Below, in pieces: positions 1 to 5,334 of a stretch of DNA of 5,334 nt. The notes beneath the pieces are model-generated. The model saw only the letters and a program-made list of their open reading frames with translations, did no database searches and had not been told where the DNA came from. This DNA is from Acidobacteriota bacterium (GTDB lineage: Bacteria; Acidobacteriota; Polarisedimenticolia; J045): positions 1 through 5,334 of the forward strand of contig JAMOQA010000585.1 of NCBI GenBank assembly GCA_027064265.1, read 5' to 3'. Every line of letters begins with the position of its first letter. Position 1 is the stretch's first letter. A program made the position numbers and the translations under genes.

Positions 1-744
1 AAGAAGCTCGCGAAGGGGAAGGCCCTCGTCGTCAACCGGGGCATCCTCCTCCGCCGAGTCGACGGCCTGGTCTTCGGGGACGACCCCCGCCAGGGGTTCG
101 TCCACGAGGGAGCGTTCCGCCACCCGGAGCTGCGCTTCCGCGTCGCCTTCCCCCCGGGGTGGAAGGTCGTCAACACCAACCGGTTCGTCGCCGCCCTGGA
201 CGACCCGCGGGAACCCCGGGCCCGCCTCGTCCTCGAGCTGGTCCCGCCGCAGGAGGCGCGCGATCTCGCGCCGGCCGACTACGTCGCCCGCCTTGCCCGC
301 AAGGAACGCTTCCTTGCCGTCGACGGCGGCCCGGTCACCATCGGGAGCTTTCCCGCCTGGATCGGGTATGCCACGCTTCCCCCCGCCGACGGTGCCCCGG
401 CCCGCCCCCTCCTCCTCGCCGCGATCCGGGACGGAAAGCTCCTCTACCGGTTCGTCGGGGCCTTCGCCGGGAAACGGGACGGGGCCGCCCCCCGGGCGAT
501 GGAACGGGCGATCCGGTCCTTCGCCCGGGAGACCGACCCCGCCGTCCTCGGAGTGGAGCCCGTACGGGTCCGACTCGTCACCGCCCCCGGAGGGAAGACC
601 CTCGAGGAGCTGTGCGGAACCCTCGAGGGCCTCGCCGTCCCCTGCCGCGACGTGGCGCTCCTGAACCACCTGCGCCGGAAGGACGTCGTGGAGAAGGGAT
701 TCCGGCTCAAGGTGCCCCTCCGAGGGTGCGCGATCTTCCCCTGA
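1..744 (+). CDS. M48-family metalloprotease, C-terminal part (5' truncated by window edge)
   Basis: An open frame runs from the first base to a TGA at 742-744 (247 codons visible) with no start codon of its own, so the gene begins upstream. The visible part resembles the region that follows the catalytic domain in bacterial M48 (Ste24p/BepA-like) zinc proteases. It has the linker GDDPRQGFV (residues 26-34), then HPELRFRVAFPPGWKVVN (41-58), which starts a small beta-rich domain reaching to about residue 178 and ending in RSFAR. The last 60 residues look LysM-like: PVRVRLVTAPGGKTLEELC, then VALLNHL and GFRLKVPL. The HExxH zinc site expected of the family lies outside the window, so catalysis cannot be checked. 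Family members are usually exported and act on envelope proteins; that is family knowledge, since the signal peptide is not visible. The gene converges on ndk and shares a hairpin terminator with it. The assignment rests on recalled family motifs; a non-catalytic relative keeping only this domain is possible. Confidence 0.72.
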   Translation, partial: KKLAKGKALVVNRGILLRRVDGLVFGDDPRQGFVHEGAFRHPELRFRVAFPPGWKVVNTNRFVAALDDPREPRARLVLELVPPQEARDLAPADYVARLARKERFLAVDGGPVTIGSFPAWIGYATLPPADGAPARPLLLAAIRDGKLLYRFVGAFAGKRDGAAPRAMERAIRSFARETDPAVLGVEPVRVRLVTAPGGKTLEELCGTLEGLAVPCRDVALLNHLRRKDVVEKGFRLKVPLRGCAIFP

Positions 745-757
745 GCGCCGGCGCCGG
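745..757. repeat. Overlapping GC palindromes just after the protease stop codon
   Basis: GCGCCGGCGC (745-754) and CCGGCGCCGG (748-757) are both perfect 10-bp palindromes, overlapping directly after the TGA. They could form a short stem that adds to the larger hairpin downstream. In DNA this GC-rich such palindromes also arise easily by chance, so no function is claimed. Confidence 0.35.
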
Positions 758-767
758 GAGGTGGAAA

Positions 768-792
768 GGGCCCGGGCATGCCGCCCGGGCCC
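768..792. terminator. Bidirectional intrinsic-type terminator hairpin between the convergent M48 and ndk genes
   Basis: GGGCCCGGGC (768-777) and GCCCGGGCCC (783-792) are perfect reverse complements, 10 bp and entirely G:C, separated by the 5-nt loop ATGCC. The hairpin lies 23 bases past the protease stop and 24 bases past the ndk stop, in the only gap between the two convergent genes. Read from the ndk side, the stem is followed by TTTCC, a short U run. Read from the protease side it is followed by GGGTCGTT, which has few U residues. It is therefore a better candidate terminator for the sucC-sucD-ndk operon than for the protease. The missing long U tract makes it imperfect in both directions, though high-GC bacteria often use such stems. 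Confidence 0.65.
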
Positions 793-816
793 GGGTCGTT
801 CTCCATCGTGGAACCG

Positions 817-1236
817 TCAGGCGAGGTCGAGGCCGGGGAACATGTACCCGATCTCGAAAGCCGCCGTTTCCGGGGCGTCGGAACCGTGGAAGGCGTTCCG
901 CTCGATGCTGGTGCCGAACCGCTTCCGGAGGGTGCCCTCCTCCGCCTCGACCGGGTTCGTCGCCCCGAGGAGCCGCCGCCAGGTGGCGATGGCATCCTCT
1001 CCCTCGAGGACCATCACCACCGAGGGCCCCTCGCTCATGAAGCTGGTCAGCGCGTCGAAGAAGGGGCGCTCCCGGTGAACGGCGTAGAACCCTTCCGCCT
1101 GGCGCTTCGTCATGTGGAGCCGCCGGATCGCGACGACGCGGAGCCCCGCCCGCTCGGCGGCGACGATCGCCTCCCCGAGGACGCCCCGGGCCACCGCGTC
1201 CGGCTTGACGATGGCGAGAGTGCGCTCGAGGGCCAT
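817..1236 (-). CDS. ndk: Nucleoside diphosphate kinase
   Basis: This 139-residue protein has the usual length of bacterial Ndk. It transfers the terminal phosphate of one NTP to another NDP through a phosphohistidine, balancing the cytoplasmic nucleotide pools. The N-terminus ERTLAIVKPDAVARG (4-18) is the family's first beta strand and KPD motif. Residues 54-60 (HRERPFF) and 91-95 (GATNP) are conserved nucleotide-site segments. The active-site signature NAFHGSD (114-120) contains the catalytic His117. RKRFGTSIERNAFHG leads into it, and the ending EIGYMF is typical. The ATG at 1236-1234 follows the sucD TGA after a single base. Its Shine-Dalgarno GGGAGGG (1243-1249 on the complementary strand) lies inside the sucD end with a 6-nt spacer, so the gene is very probably translated from the sucCD mRNA. 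It is the last gene of the operon and is followed by the hairpin at 768-792. Nothing appears broken or missing. Confidence 0.97.
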   Translation of the reverse strand: MALERTLAIVKPDAVARGVLGEAIVAAERAGLRVVAIRRLHMTKRQAEGFYAVHRERPFFDALTSFMSEGPSVVMVLEGEDAIATWRRLLGATNPVEAEEGTLRKRFGTSIERNAFHGSDAPETAAFEIGYMFPGLDLA

Positions 1237-1237
1237 C

Positions 1238-2116
1238 TCACGCCCTCCCGAGGACCTTCGCCACGGTGGCGCCGATGTCGGCCGGGGAGTCGACCACGTG
1301 GATGCCGTGCTCCCGGAGGACCTTCTTCTTCTCGGCGGCCGTCCCCTTCCCGCCGGAGATGATCGCCCCGGCGTGGCCCATCCGCCGGCCCGGGGGGGCG
1401 GTCGCGCCCGCGATGAAGGCGACGACCGGCTTGGTCATGTTCGCGGCGATCCAGGCGGCCGCCTCCTCCTCCGCCGTCCCGCCGATCTCGCCGATCATCA
1501 CGACCGCCTCGGTCTGGGGATCCTGCTCGAAGAGAGGCAACAGCGAGGTGAACGGCGAGCCGATGATCGGGTCTCCGCCGATCCCGATGCAGGTCGACTG
1601 GCCGATCCCGCGGCGGGTCAGCTGGTCGACCGCCTCGTAGGTCAGGGTGCCGGAGCGCGAGAGCACGCCGACCGGCCCCGGGGTATGGATGTTCGCCGGC
1701 ATGATGCCGATCTTCGCCCGGCCCGGGGTGATGATCCCCGGGCAGTTCGGCCCGATCAGGCGGGTCTTCCCGGACGCCTCGAGGGCGTTCTTCACCTTGA
1801 GCATGTCGAGAACCGGGATCCCCTCGGTGATGCAGACGACGAGGGGCATCTCCGCGTCGATCGCCTCGAGGACCGCGTCGGCCGCGAAGCGGGCCGGCAC
1901 GAAGATCACCGACGTGTTGGCGCCGGTCTTCGCCTTCGCCTCGGCGACGGTGTCGAAGACCGGGATCCCCTCGTGGACCTGCCCGCCCTTGCCGGGCGTG
2001 ACGCCGGCGACGACCCGGGTCCCGGCGGCGACCATCTGCTTCGTGTGGAAGGTCCCCTCCGAGCCGGTCATCCCCTGCACGACGACCTTGGTTGCCGCAT
2101 CGACCAGGATGCTCAT
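1238..2116 (-). CDS. sucD: Succinyl-CoA synthetase (ADP/GDP-forming), alpha subunit
   Basis: This 292-residue protein matches the usual length of the alpha subunit. With SucC it interconverts succinyl-CoA, NDP and phosphate with succinate, CoA and NTP in the TCA cycle. The N-terminal CoA-binding Rossmann domain (about 1-125) begins with SILVDAATKVVVQGMTGSEG and carries TFHTKQM (22-28). VCITEGIPVLDM (94-105) and GPNCPGIITPG (122-132) are hallmark segments. The second domain contains LSRSGTLTYEAV (152-163), IGIGGDPIIG (177-186), IGEIGGTAEE (208-217) and GHAGAIISGGKGTA (247-260), whose His248 corresponds to the phosphorylated histidine. The ATG at 2116-2114 overlaps the sucC TGA as ATGA. It is preceded by AAGGGAGGTG, whose GGAGG sits 6 nt from the start, giving both a strong site of its own and coupling to sucC. 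The reading frame is intact and all the recognised catalytic elements are present. Confidence 0.98.
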   Translation of the reverse strand: MSILVDAATKVVVQGMTGSEGTFHTKQMVAAGTRVVAGVTPGKGGQVHEGIPVFDTVAEAKAKTGANTSVIFVPARFAADAVLEAIDAEMPLVVCITEGIPVLDMLKVKNALEASGKTRLIGPNCPGIITPGRAKIGIMPANIHTPGPVGVLSRSGTLTYEAVDQLTRRGIGQSTCIGIGGDPIIGSPFTSLLPLFEQDPQTEAVVMIGEIGGTAEEEAAAWIAANMTKPVVAFIAGATAPPGRRMGHAGAIISGGKGTAAEKKKVLREHGIHVVDSPADIGATVAKVLGRA

Positions 2117-3282
2117 CGGGCACCTCCCTTCGCGGCCTCGACCACCTTGCGGGCCGCCTCGTCGAGCTCCTCCGCCACGATCAGCGGGAGACCCGACTCT
2201 TCCAGCATCTTCCGTGCCTCCTCGTGGTTGGTCCCCTGGAGCCTCACGACGAGGGGCACGCCGATCTCCACGTCCTTCGCCGCGGCGATGATCCCCTCGG
2301 CGACCCGGTCACAGCGGACGATACCGCCGAAGATGTTGACCAGGATCGCCTTGACGTCCGGGTCCCGCAGCAGGATGCGGAACGCCGCGGTGACCGACTC
2401 CTTCGAGGCGCCGCCACCGACGTCGAGGAAGTTCGCCGGGCGGGCGCCATGCTGGTCGATGATGTCCATCGTCGCCATCGCGAGGCCGGCGCCGTTCACC
2501 ATGCAGCCCACCGTTCCGTCGAGGCGGATGTAGTTGAGGCCCGCCTCGCCGGCCTCGACCTCGAGGGGATCCTCCTCGTGGATGTCCCGCATCTCCGCGA
2601 TGTCCGGGTGCCGGAAGAGGGCGTTGTCGTCGAAGGAGATCTTCGCGTCGAGGGCGACGACCTCTCCCTCCGGAGTGCGGATCATCGGGTTGATCTCCAC
2701 GAGGGAGGCATCGGTCTCGAGAAAGCACCGCACGATCCCGGAAAGCAGCTTCGTGAACTGCTTCACCTGGTCCGGCGAGAGGCCGAGGGAGAACCCGATG
2801 CGGCGCCCGAGGTACGGGCTGAACCCGGCCACCGGGCTGACGGCGAGCCGGACGATCTTCTCCGGGCTCTCCGCCGCCACCTTCTCGATCTCCACCCCGC
2901 CCTCCGCGGAGGCCATGATCGTCAGGCACGCGTTGGCCCGGTCGACGAGCACGGAAAGGTAGTACTCGTGCTCGATGTCGACGGCCTTCGTCACGTAGAC
3001 CTTGCGAACCAGCTTCCCCTGGGGCCCGGTCTGCGGAGAGACCAGGGTCATCCCGAGGATCTGGCGCGCCTTCTCCTCGGCCTCGGCGGGACCGTCGGCC
3101 AGCTTGACGCCGCCGGCCTTGCCACGGCCCCCGGCGTGGACCTGGGCCTTGACCACGACCTTCCCGCCGAGCTTCTCGGCGATCTCCCGTGCCTGCTCCG
3201 GCGTCTCGGCGACCTCCCCCGGGGGGACCGGCACGCCGAACCGCGCCAGGACTTCCTTGGCCTGGTACTCGTGGACGTTCAA
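2113..3282 (-). CDS. sucC: Succinyl-CoA synthetase (ADP/GDP-forming), beta subunit, TTG start
   Basis: This 389-residue protein is about the standard beta-subunit length and supplies the nucleotide-binding half of succinyl-CoA synthetase. The N-terminal ATP-grasp domain (about 1-235) opens with the family start MNVHEYQAKE. KVVVKAQVHAGGRGKAGGVK (41-60) is the glycine-rich nucleotide loop. DASLVEINP (191-199) and LDAKISFDDNALFRH (211-225) supply the Mg-ligand positions Glu196, Asn198 and Asp212. The C-terminal ligase domain has LDGTVGCMVNGAGLAMATMD (254-273), NFLDVGGGA (284-292) and NIFGGIVRCD (316-325). The start is the TTG at 3282-3280: it gives exactly the conserved N-terminus and has GGAGGAGGAG (3288-3297) just upstream, AGGAGG being 7 nt away. 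The frame stays open further upstream, but that stretch is not SucC-like. Pro20 matches my memory of the ATP-preferring E. coli enzyme; that is only a hint about nucleotide preference. It is the first gene of sucC-sucD-ndk. Confidence 0.97.
   Translation of the reverse strand: MNVHEYQAKEVLARFGVPVPPGEVAETPEQAREIAEKLGGKVVVKAQVHAGGRGKAGGVKLADGPAEAEEKARQILGMTLVSPQTGPQGKLVRKVYVTKAVDIEHEYYLSVLVDRANACLTIMASAEGGVEIEKVAAESPEKIVRLAVSPVAGFSPYLGRRIGFSLGLSPDQVKQFTKLLSGIVRCFLETDASLVEINPMIRTPEGEVVALDAKISFDDNALFRHPDIAEMRDIHEEDPLEVEAGEAGLNYIRLDGTVGCMVNGAGLAMATMDIIDQHGARPANFLDVGGGASKESVTAAFRILLRDPDVKAILVNIFGGIVRCDRVAEGIIAAAKDVEIGVPLVVRLQGTNHEEARKMLEESGLPLIVAEELDEAARKVVEAAKGGAR
2121..2130 (-). promoter_or_regulatory. 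Strong Shine-Dalgarno of sucD inside the sucC 3' end
   Basis: On the minus strand the sequence is AAGGGAGGTG followed by CCCG and the ATG of sucD. The GGAGG core is 6 nt from the start codon. Together with the ATGA stop/start overlap, this suggests that ribosomes finishing sucC reinitiate on sucD, keeping the two subunits near equal amounts. Confidence 0.8.
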
Positions 3283-3397
3283 GGGATCTCCTCCTCCGGC
3301 CTCCCGCGCACCGCCAGCGGCGGGATCCCGACGGAACCCGGGCGGGCGGCCGCGGAGGTCGCACGTGAGCGTGCAGGAACAAGGTGGGACGCAAATG
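3283..3397 (-). promoter_or_regulatory. sucC leader and probable promoter region
   Basis: This 115-base gap lies between the stop of the HTH gene and the sucC start. It ends in the sucC Shine-Dalgarno GGAGGAGGAG (3288-3297). It also holds a perfect inverted repeat GCACG-TGAG-CGTGC (3361-3374), a 10-bp palindrome CGGGATCCCG (3321-3330) and a small CCGC-CA-GCGG stem (3311-3320). No T tract follows any of these stems in the direction of transcription, so there is no convincing terminator for the HTH gene. I could not pick a confident -35/-10 pair. The operon promoter may lie here, or sucC may be partly read through from the HTH gene. Confidence 0.45.
3361..3374. repeat. Inverted repeat in the sucC leader, possible operator or hairpin
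   Basis: GCACG (3361-3365) and CGTGC (3370-3374) are perfect reverse complements around TGAG. The repeat lies 79 bases upstream of the sucC start codon and 24 bases past the stop of the HTH gene. Its less GC-extreme sequence stands out from the surrounding GC-only palindromes. It could be a protein-binding site or a small RNA hairpin; the sequence does not distinguish these. Confidence 0.35.
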
Positions 3398-4222
3398 CTA
3401 GTCGCCGGCGCGGGGAGGGGCAAGGCTCCCCGGGGGACCGGGCCGACCGGCACCCTCCCGGCGGAACCGCTCCGCCTCACGGGGGCGACCGGCACGCGCA
3501 AGGCATCGCGCCACCCCCGCCGCCGCCTCGGCGGCCCTCCGCTCGTTCCCCTCCGCCCGGGCCCGGTCGAGCAGTTCCGCCCAGGCCCGGGCCGCGCGCA
3601 GGGGGTCGGTCTCCTCGAGGAGGCGCGCCCCGACGGCGCTCGTGCCGGCCCGTACCGAGCCCGCGAGGACCCGCCGGGCGAGGTCCGTGAGACCCAGTCG
3701 CCGGAGGGCCTCCGCCCGGATCTCCAGGCTCCCTTCGCGGCCCCCGGCCCGCGCGGCCAGGAAGAGGGCCAGGAGCGGGCGGTCGAGGGCCAGGACCGCC
3801 TGCGCGAGGACCAGGGGAGGCGCGCCCGGGCCCCGCGGGTCCGGCCACGTGGAAAGGGCCCGGACCGCGGCGAGTTCGGGCCGCCCGGCACGAAGGTCCC
3901 GGGCGGCCGCCTGCAGGACGGCGGACCGCGGGCCCGGAAGCGGGGGTTCCCGGCTCTCGGTGTCCTCGAGGAGGGGCGCGAGGAACGCCCATTCCAGCAA
4001 CTCGGCCGGGTGGAACTCGAGGGCCCGCGCCAGTCCCGGCAGGCGCCCGAGGACGGGAAGCCGGTCGCCGGTCTCCAGGTCCCGCAGGACCGTCGGCGCC
4101 AGCGGCCGACCGATGTCACCGCGGGAGCGCCGGCGCACCTCCTCGCGGCTCAGGCCAAGGGCGTTCCGCCGGGCACGGAGCAACCTTCCGAACAGGCGGG
4201 CACCGGGTTGGGGGGAATGCAT
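3398..4222 (-). CDS. XRE-type helix-turn-helix protein with TPR-like helical C-terminal region
   Basis: This is a 274-residue protein of unknown specific function. Residues 12-76 form an XRE/Cro-like DNA-binding domain. GRLLRARRNALGLSREEVRRRS (12-33) gives the first helices, and PTVLRDLETGDRLP (43-56) is the usual recognition-helix and following segment. LPGLARALEFHPAELL (61-76) closes the domain. From about 95 to 255 the protein is Ala/Leu/Arg-rich and predicted helical. ARAWAELLDRARAEGNERRA (211-230) followed by ARCLARAGRPREAERF (238-253) resembles a tetratricopeptide repeat pair. The tail (about 256-274) is Pro/Gly-rich and probably disordered. There is no signal peptide or membrane segment, so it should be cytoplasmic. 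The ATG at 4222-4220 was chosen because GAGGAG (4232-4237) lies 9 nt upstream and the HTH starts soon after. The frame is open further upstream but not protein-like there. HTH-plus-TPR proteins elsewhere are often regulators sensing a ligand or partner; that role is inferred here. Confidence 0.8.
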   Translation of the reverse strand: MHSPQPGARLFGRLLRARRNALGLSREEVRRRSRGDIGRPLAPTVLRDLETGDRLPVLGRLPGLARALEFHPAELLEWAFLAPLLEDTESREPPLPGPRSAVLQAAARDLRAGRPELAAVRALSTWPDPRGPGAPPLVLAQAVLALDRPLLALFLAARAGGREGSLEIRAEALRRLGLTDLARRVLAGSVRAGTSAVGARLLEETDPLRAARAWAELLDRARAEGNERRAAEAAAGVARCLARAGRPREAERFRREGAGRPGPPGSLAPPRAGD

Positions 4223-4424
4223 GACACGGATCTCCTCGTTCCCCTCGGGGGAGGGAGCGGGGTGCGACAGTCCGTGCTCGTGTACCGAGAGGCAGCGAGG
4301 GGCGCCCCGGTGAAGATGCGTTTCGTCCCGGCACACCACCGCGAAGGAAGATCGAACAGGGGGGCCGTTGTCCCGCTCCGGTACGCCCGTGGAGGAAGAC
4401 CGGCGCGCGCGGTAGTCTCGACCC
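4223..4424. promoter_or_regulatory. Divergent intergenic region between the HTH gene and dacB
   Basis: This region of about 200 bases must contain the promoters of two divergent genes. On the minus strand it ends with the HTH gene's Shine-Dalgarno GAGGAG (4232-4237). It contains a perfect 10-bp palindrome GGGGCGCCCC (4299-4308) and a weak stem CTCG-TGTAC-CGAG (4277-4289). Stretches such as 4311-4370 are less GC-rich than the neighbouring genes, consistent with non-coding DNA. I found no convincing minus-strand -35/-10 pair. No small gene or RNA could be supported here. Confidence 0.5.
4390..4418 (+). promoter_or_regulatory. Candidate dacB promoter placed for a leaderless mRNA
   Basis: TAGTCT (4413-4418) keeps the TA...T pattern of a -10 element and ends 6 bases before the ATG at 4425, so transcription could begin at or near the start codon. 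TGGAGG (4390-4395) lies 17 bases further upstream and is a poor -35 match. No Shine-Dalgarno sits within 15 bases of the ATG; the GGAGGAAG at 4391-4398 is too far away to serve. The hexamer match is only partial, so this is a weak candidate. Confidence 0.3.
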
Positions 4425-5334
4425 ATGCGCATCCCGTCCTTCCGCTTCCTTTCCGTTCTCTTCCTTCTCGTCCTCCTCCCCGTGCTCTCCGTCCGGGCGG
4501 CGAACGAGCCGGTGCGCACCGCGGGCTCGCGGCACGTCACCGGTCCCCGCCTCGCGCGCCTGCTCGCGGAACCGGGAATCCGCGCCCAGCGCGTCGGCAT
4601 CCTCGCCGTCGATGCCGGGACCGGGGAGGTCCTCGCCGCGGTTCACCCGGATCGTCCCCTCGTGCCCGCGTCGACCGTGAAGCTCGTCACCCTGGCGTGC
4701 GCCCTCCACCGCCTGGGGCCGTCCCGCCGGCTCGAGACCGTCTTCCTGGCCCGTTCCCGCCCCGGGGCCGACGGCCTGCTCCGGGGAAACCTCTGGATCC
4801 GCGGGGGCGGCAACCCGCTGCTGCGGGCGGAGGACCTCTGGGCGGCCCTCCGGGAGCTGTGGGCCCTGGGCGTTTCCCGGATCGAGGGAGACGTCGTGCT
4901 CGACGACCGCCTGTTCGAGCCGCCCGGGCGGCCGCGTTCCTGGCCGCGCCGGCGGGTGGTCGACCCGTACGACGCTCCCCAGGGCGCGTTCTCCATCGCC
5001 TGGGACAGCGTGGAGGTGATCGTCCGCCCGGGACCCCGACCGGGCGCCCCGGCCGCCACCCGGCTCTTCCCCCTCGCCCATCCCTGCCGGGTGATTGCCC
5101 GGGTACGCACCGGGCCGCCCGGCGGGAAGCCTCGCGTCCGGGTGCGGCTCTGGGAGGAGGGCGCGGGGGTCCTCGTCCTCTCGGGGACGATCCCCGCGGG
5201 CGCAGCCCCGTGGCGGCGGTGGGTCCACCTCGGCCATCCCGGCGAGGTGGCGGCGGCGGCGGTGCGCGAACTCCTCGAACGGGCGGAGATCGCCCTCGGC
5301 GGCAGGGTGCGCCGCGGCGGCGTCCCGGAAGGCG
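4425..5334 (+). CDS. dacB: D-alanyl-D-alanine carboxypeptidase/endopeptidase, PBP4 type (S13), 3' truncated by window edge
   Basis: From the ATG at 4425 the frame stays open to the window end (303 codons visible); an in-frame TAG at 4413-4415 rules out an earlier start. Residues 1-26 form a signal peptide: MRIPSFR, a hydrophobic core FLSVLFLLVLLPVLSV, and an Ala-type cleavage site in VRAAN. The protein is thus exported, and family members trim or cut peptidoglycan stem peptides in the periplasm. VGILAVDAGTGEVLAAVHPD (57-76) precedes the active-site segment VPASTVKLVT (80-89), with nucleophile Ser83 and Lys86 of the SxxK motif. NLWIRGGGNPLL (122-133) and IEGDVVLDDRLFE (153-165) are typical of PBP4, followed by DAPQGAFSIAWDSVEV (183-198). 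The family's SxN and KTG motifs come later and are outside the window, so an intact active site is not proven. The usual family length of roughly 450-500 residues implies about a third is missing. It is divergent from the HTH gene. The symbol dacB is by family resemblance. Confidence 0.9.
   Translation, partial: MRIPSFRFLSVLFLLVLLPVLSVRAANEPVRTAGSRHVTGPRLARLLAEPGIRAQRVGILAVDAGTGEVLAAVHPDRPLVPASTVKLVTLACALHRLGPSRRLETVFLARSRPGADGLLRGNLWIRGGGNPLLRAEDLWAALRELWALGVSRIEGDVVLDDRLFEPPGRPRSWPRRRVVDPYDAPQGAFSIAWDSVEVIVRPGPRPGAPAATRLFPLAHPCRVIARVRTGPPGGKPRVRVRLWEEGAGVLVLSGTIPAGAAPWRRWVHLGHPGEVAAAAVRELLERAEIALGGRVRRGGVPEG

Noticed and set aside
159..1040. Plus-strand frame running through the protease end and into antisense ndk
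   Set aside because: It crosses both the protease gene and the terminator hairpin, is almost entirely Arg/Pro/Gly, and matches nothing recognisable. The frame ending at 744 carries the M48-type motifs instead.
1110..2123. Second minus-strand frame across sucD, and the plus-strand frames at 1112-2533
   Set aside because: They share DNA with the intact sucD and sucC genes and give Arg/Gly/Asp-rich, motif-free proteins. They are shadows of those genes.
2092..3690. Long plus-strand open frame (532 codons) across sucC
   Set aside because: It is antisense to the well-supported sucC gene. Its translation is a low-complexity Arg/Asp/His/Leu/Gly mix with no recognisable motif, as expected for a shadow frame in very GC-rich coding DNA.
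2113..4119. A fusion of an upstream peptide with SucC in one 668-codon frame
   Set aside because: The part upstream of 3282 is out of frame with the HTH gene and low-complexity. SucC homology begins exactly at the TTG with a strong Shine-Dalgarno, so the extension is chance openness.
4299..4308. Palindrome GGGGCGCCCC as an operator for the HTH protein
   Set aside because: All-GC 10-bp palindromes recur by chance in this window, for example at 745-754. This one has no second copy or promoter overlap to support a binding site.
4223..4600. N-terminal extension of the HTH protein up to 4600
   Set aside because: The frame is open, but the extension would run over the dacB promoter and signal peptide, lacks domain character, and would ignore the Shine-Dalgarno-preceded ATG at 4222.
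4116..5237. Minus-strand open frame (373 codons) across the dacB start and body
   Set aside because: It overlaps the signal peptide and SxxK region of dacB on the opposite strand. Its translation is rich in Gly/Arg/Pro/Glu without any domain pattern, so it is a shadow.

Overview
The window is a very GC-rich piece of bacterial chromosome with conventional, tightly packed housekeeping genes. Third codon positions are mostly G or C, and this high GC leaves long open frames antisense to nearly every real gene. The gene content fits a Gram-negative with an ATP/GTP-forming succinyl-CoA synthetase, a periplasmic-type PBP4 and an M48 protease of the kind common in Desulfuromonas/Geobacter-like and related 'deltaproteobacterial' lineages. 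The taxonomic guess is weak because no rRNA or lineage-specific marker is present.

Layout. Positions 1-744 (+) hold the C-terminal part of an M48-type metalloprotease; its catalytic domain lies upstream of the window. A short convergent gap (745-816) contains a perfect 10-bp GC-rich hairpin that probably terminates both sides. On the minus strand, reading from 3282 down to 817, is a compact sucC-sucD-ndk operon: succinyl-CoA synthetase beta (TTG start), succinyl-CoA synthetase alpha (ATGA overlap with sucC) and nucleoside diphosphate kinase (one base after sucD). A 115-bp leader separates sucC from an upstream minus-strand gene (3398-4222) encoding an XRE-type helix-turn-helix protein with an alpha-helical, TPR-like C-terminal part. 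After a roughly 200-bp divergent intergenic region, a plus-strand PBP4-type D-Ala-D-Ala carboxypeptidase (dacB) starts at 4425 and runs off the right edge.

How the genes work together. SucCD make the substrate-level NTP of the TCA cycle, and Ndk equilibrates the terminal phosphate among nucleotides, so the operon is a coherent metabolic unit with apparent translational coupling throughout. The M48 protease and PBP4 are cell-envelope enzymes that merely flank it. The HTH-TPR protein is the only gene of unknown specific role. It could act on its own divergent promoter region or on the sucC leader, but nothing in the sequence proves a target.

I see no mobile element, CRISPR array, tRNA/rRNA or clearly novel system. 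The most interesting points are the uncharacterised HTH-TPR regulator next to the operon, the small palindromes in the sucC leader, and a dacB start with no Shine-Dalgarno but a -10-like hexamer placed as for a leaderless mRNA.
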